A DNA stretch of 9,432 bases from the NCBI GenBank assembly GCA_900545995.1, contig URBM01000076.1, positions 1-9,432 on the forward strand. The letters run 5' to 3'. Position 1 is the stretch's first letter, and each line of letters starts with the position of its first letter. Under the pieces are notes generated by a model. The model ran no database searches. It was not told where the DNA came from and was given only the letters and a program-made list of their open reading frames with translations. Below, one piece after another: positions 6,003-9,432 of this stretch. The DNA is from an uncultured Collinsella sp. (lineage in GTDB: Bacteria > Actinomycetota > Coriobacteriia > Coriobacteriales > Coriobacteriaceae). Made by a program: the position numbers and the translations under genes.

Positions 6003-6046
6003 AAACGGTCGCTATGCGCGATAAACGGTAGTTGGCCGCGGCAACT
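6003..6046. repeat. Small hairpin and direct repeat downstream of scrB
   Basis: AGTT-(G)-GCCGCGGC-AACT at 6030-6046 makes a short GC-rich hairpin, followed on the - strand by ACCGTTTATC, a poor U-run. AAACGGT occurs twice, at 6003-6009 and 6023-6029, 20 bp apart. It may be the scrB terminator; the evidence is thin. Confidence 0.25.
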
Positions 6047-6090
6047 GCGACACATTCCGCCCAACAAGTCCAATCGTGCTCCATACACGG

Positions 6091-7533
6091 TTAATGAGCG
6101 AGGCGGTAGAAATTCATCGACGCCGCACCCTCGGCATGCAGCTCCATCGCCGGAACCGCCGGCGAATAGGTACGGCTCGTAAGTGCCGCCTCGCCGCCGT
6201 TGGCAAAAATCTCGACCATCGTAGTGTCCGAAAGCACGCGCAGGTCGCGAAGCTCGCTGAGCTCGATCGACCTCTGGTCGCGCCCATAGCCTTCGCCACC
6301 CATGTCAAGGGTAAGCATCCCGTCTGCATAGCGCACAAAGACACCCTTGCGGATCTCGAGCTCGACCATCTTGGCGCCCTCACAGGAAACCACAAGGTCA
6401 AACAGGCGGCCCGGCTCCTCAACGGTTTCACCGCCTGTCGCGCGAACGCAGTCGCCGCGCATCCTCTCAATCTCGTGCGCCGGCTGCTGACAGAGCTTAC
6501 CATCGCGCATGTTCAGCTCTCTCGGCACCGTCAACGCGCACTGCCACCCGCGTGCCACCGTCGGGCTTTCTGCCGTCGCATCGGGGCAGCCCGACCATCC
6601 GATCATCAAACGCCGACCCGCAGCATCCTCAAAGGACTGCGGTGCGTAGAAATCAAAGCCGGCATCGACCATCGGGGGCATGCCCTGCCCGGTGATCTTA
6701 AAACTCGGCGCCTCCCAATCGGCCTCGATGGGAAACCACACGCACTGGTGCGGATTGCGGTAACGCCAACCATCGGCGGACACACCCTGCGGACAGCAAA
6801 CGAGAATAAGCTCACCATCGAGCTCAAACAGATCGGGGCACTCCCACATAAAGCCAAACTTCTCGCCCAACTCAATGCGCGTCGCATAGCTCCAGTCCTC
6901 TAGATCGCTCGAGGTATAGACAAGCACGCAGCCGCGGTCGTCTTTCGTACGAGCGCCCAGAACCATGTAGTAGATACCATCGTGTTCAAGGATCTTGGGG
7001 TCGCGTACGTGCGTACCGATATCGTCGGGGTAATCGACCGGCCCAACAGCCACACGCTTCTTGCCCAATTCGTCGGGATTCTCGGCAACCATATGAATTT
7101 GGTTTTGCTCACGGCCCGTCAACACGTAGTCGTAATCATCGCGGTCAAAATGCTTGACGTTGCCGGTATAGAAGTAGTGAATCTTGCCGTCGTGTACAAA
7201 GGCAGAACCAGAATACGCTCCGCTCGAATCCAAATCGGAATCGGGAAACAGCACGGGACCGTGATTCTCGTAGGTCACAAAATCCTTTGTCGTCAGATGG
7301 TTCCAAAGCACTGGACCGCCATGCGCAGCATCGAACGGATCGTATTGATGATAGATGTGATACGTATCACCAATCTGAACCAAACCGTTGGGGTCGTTGA
7401 GCCAGCCAAGCTCAGGCTCCACATGGAACAGGAGCCTATCGGGGTCGGACGCGATGCGACCCGCCGTCTCGTCCTGTCCAGCTCGCCACTGCTCATAGTC
7501 CGCGCGTGTCACCTTATTTTTTTGATTAAACAT
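6091..7533 (-). CDS. scrB: Glycoside hydrolase family 32, sucrose-6-phosphate hydrolase type
   Basis: This is a GH32 beta-fructosidase that, paired with a PTS permease, would hydrolyse sucrose-6-phosphate to glucose-6-phosphate and fructose in the cytoplasm. There is no signal peptide, in line with an intracellular enzyme. The five-bladed propeller signatures are present: WLNDPNG (44-50) with nucleophile Asp47, YSGSA (107-111), RDP (177-179) with transition-state Asp178, and WECPD (230-234) with acid/base Glu231. The C-terminal beta-sandwich ends with VEIFANGGEAALTSR, typical of GH32. Length is 480 residues, normal. The start ATG at 7533 has only a weak site (GAGAAAG about 10 bases upstream). 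It follows the EIIBC gene by 101 bp containing a strong hairpin. Phosphorylated versus free sucrose as substrate is inferred from the PTS neighbour. Confidence 0.92.
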   Translation of the reverse strand: MFNQKNKVTRADYEQWRAGQDETAGRIASDPDRLLFHVEPELGWLNDPNGLVQIGDTYHIYHQYDPFDAAHGGPVLWNHLTTKDFVTYENHGPVLFPDSDLDSSGAYSGSAFVHDGKIHYFYTGNVKHFDRDDYDYVLTGREQNQIHMVAENPDELGKKRVAVGPVDYPDDIGTHVRDPKILEHDGIYYMVLGARTKDDRGCVLVYTSSDLEDWSYATRIELGEKFGFMWECPDLFELDGELILVCCPQGVSADGWRYRNPHQCVWFPIEADWEAPSFKITGQGMPPMVDAGFDFYAPQSFEDAAGRRLMIGWSGCPDATAESPTVARGWQCALTVPRELNMRDGKLCQQPAHEIERMRGDCVRATGGETVEEPGRLFDLVVSCEGAKMVELEIRKGVFVRYADGMLTLDMGGEGYGRDQRSIELSELRDLRVLSDTTMVEIFANGGEAALTSRTYSPAVPAMELHAEGAASMNFYRLAH

Positions 7534-7557
7534 CGCCGTTGACTTTCTCGTCTATGG

Positions 7558-7595
7558 GGAAGGACGCTCGACTCACACGAGTCGAACGCCCTTCC
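7558..7595 (-). terminator. Strong intergenic hairpin between permease and hydrolase genes
   Basis: Bases 7558-7573 and 7580-7595 pair at 14 of 16 positions around the loop CACACG, forming GGAAGG...TCGACT / AGTCGA...CCTTCC. No U-run follows on the - strand, and the scrB ATG is only 25 bases beyond. I therefore read it as a partial terminator or an mRNA processing or stability element setting the ratio of permease to hydrolase, not as a full operon end. Confidence 0.6.
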
Positions 7596-7634
7596 TCAAA
7601 TGGACTTATCCTCAGATTACGCTGAACGGCTCAA

Positions 7635-9086
7635 CTAGAAGCTAACGTCGAAGCCAGCGCCAGCGCCCTCTTCATCGGTGGTCGGCACGCCCTTTGCCTT
7701 GTTGTAGGCAAAGATCAAGACGATCGGCACGATAAAGGCGATGAGATTGCCGGCCACATACCACACGAGCGTCTCGGGCGTAACGATGAGCAGGCCAAGC
7801 ACACCGGTCAGACCCTGACCGATAGCGCGCACCTCAAAGAGCTTCACGAAGGCACCGCCGCAGCCTGCACCGATGCAAGCGCAGACGAACGGGATGATCG
7901 AGTAGCGCATGTTTGCAGCAAAGATTGCGGGCTCGGAGATACCGACCAGCGTCGGGATAAAGGACGACATGCAGATGTTGCGCTCTTTGGAGTGCTTCTT
8001 GTGGATGAGATACATGCCGATGGCGCCGCCGCCCTGGGCGATGATGGAAACCGACCAGATGGCCTGGATGTAGTTGAAGCCGGTCGTGGCAACGAGGTTG
8101 GCCTCAATACCCTGGATGAACTGATGCGTACCGGTAACGACGAGCGGCTGCAGGAACGCGGCGAAGACAAAGGCGCCAAAGACGCCCATCCTGTTGTACA
8201 GGACATCGATTACGCCAGCGAGGACGTCGCCGATCAGGTTGCCGAGCGGGCCGAACACGGTGAACAGGGCAACGTTAGCAAGAATCAGGGTAACGGTCGG
8301 GACAAAGACAAACGAGACGACCTCGGGGATGTACTTCTGGGCAATCTTTTCGACCTTGGCCATAAACCAGGCAGTCAGGATTGCAGGGAACACGCCGCCC
8401 TGGAAAGCAACCATGGGGATGGAGAGCGGACCAAAGTTCCAGTACTCAGCACCCGTCGGATCCATAACGAACGTGTTGCGGTTCATAAGGCTCGGGTGAA
8501 CCATGACGATACCGACGAGGATGCCCAGAATCGGGTTACCGCCAAAACGCTTCACCGCGCTGTACATAACCAGGACAGGCAGGTAGTCAAACGTGGTGGC
8601 GATAATGGCAAAGAAGCTTGCGAGGTTCTTGAGGAACTCGCTGTGGTCGGCAAGGCTGCCCTCCATGCCAAAGAGGCCGTTGGCAACGATCAGCGACTTA
8701 AGGCCGATGATGATAGCAGCGCCGACGAAAGCGGGAATGATGGGGATAAAGATATCCGAGAATACCTTGAGGACCGAGAAGAACTTGCCCTTCTTGTCCG
8801 CCTCGGCACCCTTGACCTCGGAAGCGCTGATCTCCTTAACGCCCGTCAGAGCCATAAACTCATCGTAGACCTTGTTGACGGTACCGGTACCGAAGATGAT
8901 CATGAGCTGGCCGCTGTTGTACAGCACGCCCTTGACGCCATCGATGTTCTAGAGCTCGGCCTTGTTGTACTTGCTCGTATCCTTGAGCACCAGACGCAGA
9001 CGCGTAACGCAATGCGTGGCGCCCTCGATGTTCTCCAGACCGCCGACGTTATCGACGACTTGCTGAGACACTACTTTGTAGTCCAT
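7635..9086 (-). pseudogene. PTS sucrose-type EIIBC permease, interrupted by an in-frame TAG at codon 46
   Basis: A PTS EIIBC would import and phosphorylate sucrose or a related beta-fructoside at the membrane. The start ATG at 9086 follows GGAGAGGAAC (9087-9096). The EIIB domain reads to Leu45, including phosphorylated Cys26 in THCVTRLRL; then TAG (8949-8951) interrupts the frame, after which NIDGVKGV resumes without any shift. The EIIC part is intact with many membrane segments, GTHQFIQGIEANL and the conserved GISEPAIF (about 382-389). Total length without the stop would be 483 residues, normal for EIIBC; there is no EIIA domain, usual for sucrose transporters that borrow the glucose EIIA. 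A GTG at 8927 could restart translation but would lose Cys26. One base change (or base-call error) explains the lesion, so decay is recent at most. Confidence 0.88.
8949..8951 (-). other. Premature amber codon in the EIIB domain
   Basis: TAG stands at codon 46 between KAEL and NIDGVKGV, where relatives usually carry a charged or polar residue. GAG, CAG or AAG would each give TAG by one substitution at 8951. The frame is open on both sides and every other motif is intact. Confidence 0.9.
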
Positions 9087-9114
9087 GTTCCTCTCCATTC
9101 CCTTACGAAATCAT

Positions 9115-9124
9115 AAAACGTTTT
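9115..9124. promoter_or_regulatory. LacI-family-type operator before the permease gene
   Basis: AAAACGTTTT is a perfect 10-bp palindrome with the central CG step typical of LacI/GalR-family operators, loosely extended by CAT and ATG outside. It lies 28 bp before the permease start and in the 45-bp gap after the upstream GH32-like gene. A ScrR-like sucrose repressor is the likely ligand by context; no regulator gene is visible in the window. Confidence 0.5.
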
Positions 9125-9131
9125 GATGCCA

Positions 9132-9432
9132 TTACAGAGACGCGATCGTTGCATTTGCGCACTTGAGCGTACCGTCGGTGACCGTCAGTGCCACACCCTG
9201 GCCCTGCTTATTGCAGAAGCGCGCGTTAAGCGCAACATCATCGACAAAGATGGTCGCGATATCGTCGTCAACGACCAGGCGCACATGATGAGTGCCCTCG
9301 CCCTTAAAGAACAACGGACGCTCGAGGCCCATGTTGTTGACCTGGAACCACGGATACTGGGGGGCCGCCGTAAACTCGAGCTTGCCCTCACGCAGGTTGG
9401 CGCGGAACTCATAGGCAAGACCGGACTCGGCG
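9132..9432 (-). CDS. C-terminal end of a GH32-like beta-sandwich protein (runs off the window)
   Basis: The frame is open from the window edge to the stop at 9132-9134, about 99 residues. It reads AESGLAYEFRANLREGKLEF, then a segment ending GTHHVRLVVDDDIATIFVDD, and closes VALTVTDGTLKCANATIASL. The pattern of a strand, VRLVVDDDIATIFVDDVALNARF and a final GVALTVTDG strand resembles the C-terminal beta-sandwich domain of GH32 enzymes, where the equivalent is VRIFVDxSSVEVFVNDG. The catalytic propeller lies outside the window, so the assignment is from this domain and the sucrose locus only; another sugar hydrolase with a similar lectin-like domain is possible. An internal ATG at 9332 is not the real start. 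It precedes the permease gene by 45 bp, probably in the same operon. Confidence 0.55.
   Translation of the reverse strand, partial: AESGLAYEFRANLREGKLEFTAAPQYPWFQVNNMGLERPLFFKGEGTHHVRLVVDDDIATIFVDDVALNARFCNKQGQGVALTVTDGTLKCANATIASL

Noticed and set aside
6076..7542. Open frames of 275 and 186 codons on the + strand
   Set aside because: Both are antisense shadows of the GH32 gene, which has all its catalytic motifs.
8949..8951. Recoding of TAG as an amino acid (amber suppression or pyrrolysine)
   Set aside because: No pyrrolysine genes or special structures are visible, the site is not catalytic, and the suspected lineage is not known for recoding; a point mutation or error is simpler.
7992..9116. 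A 374-codon open frame on the + strand
   Set aside because: It is antisense to the EIIBC gene and encodes a charged, low-complexity sequence without a domain; the - strand frame has the PTS signatures.
1..9432. CRISPR array, tRNA, rRNA or insertion sequence
   Set aside because: No regularly spaced direct repeats, no tRNA-like cloverleaf and no transposase frame were found on either strand.

Overview
The window looks like the end of an assembled contig from a fairly GC-rich gut Actinobacterium. My best guess is a Collinsella-like member of the Coriobacteriia. That rests on the flavour of the proteins (EngB, MTA/SAH nucleosidase, PflA, DegV, sucrose PTS/GH32) and on composition; there is no rRNA or other marker gene. 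Bases 1-43 are not genomic: they are an untrimmed Illumina Nextera adapter with its i7 index, so the biology starts at base 44.

Layout. The 3' part of homoserine kinase (thrB, 44-568) is the only + strand gene. All other genes are on the - strand and are transcribed right to left. thrB converges on them across a 183-bp nested palindrome (562-744). Next comes a compact, more AT-rich two-gene module (851-2198): a DUF3990/ADP-ribosyltransferase-like protein followed, with a 35-bp overlap, by an XRE helix-turn-helix protein. A striking double palindrome sits just upstream (2217-2263). This reads as an autoregulated toxin-antitoxin-type locus. The next block is housekeeping: mtnN (2929-3669) followed by engB (2299-2889), the 3' remnant of a beta-lactamase-like serine hydrolase (3748-3948), pflA (3968-4786) without an adjacent pflB, and a DegV lipid-binding protein (4961-5815).

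The right-hand third is a sucrose or beta-fructoside utilisation locus. In transcription order it holds the C-terminal end of a GH32-like protein running off the window (9132-9432), a PTS EIIBC permease gene (7635-9086) and a sucrose-6-phosphate hydrolase (6091-7533). A LacI-type palindrome (9115-9124) lies just upstream of the permease, and a 38-nt hairpin lies between permease and hydrolase. The permease would import and phosphorylate the sugar and the hydrolase would split the phosphorylated product. However, the permease gene carries an in-frame TAG at codon 46, in the EIIB domain, in an otherwise intact reading frame, so as written the transporter cannot be made at full length.

The observations most worth following up are the ART-like/XRE module with its double operator, the nonsense codon in the permease, the large palindrome overlapping the thrB stop codon, and the decayed serine hydrolase beside pflA.
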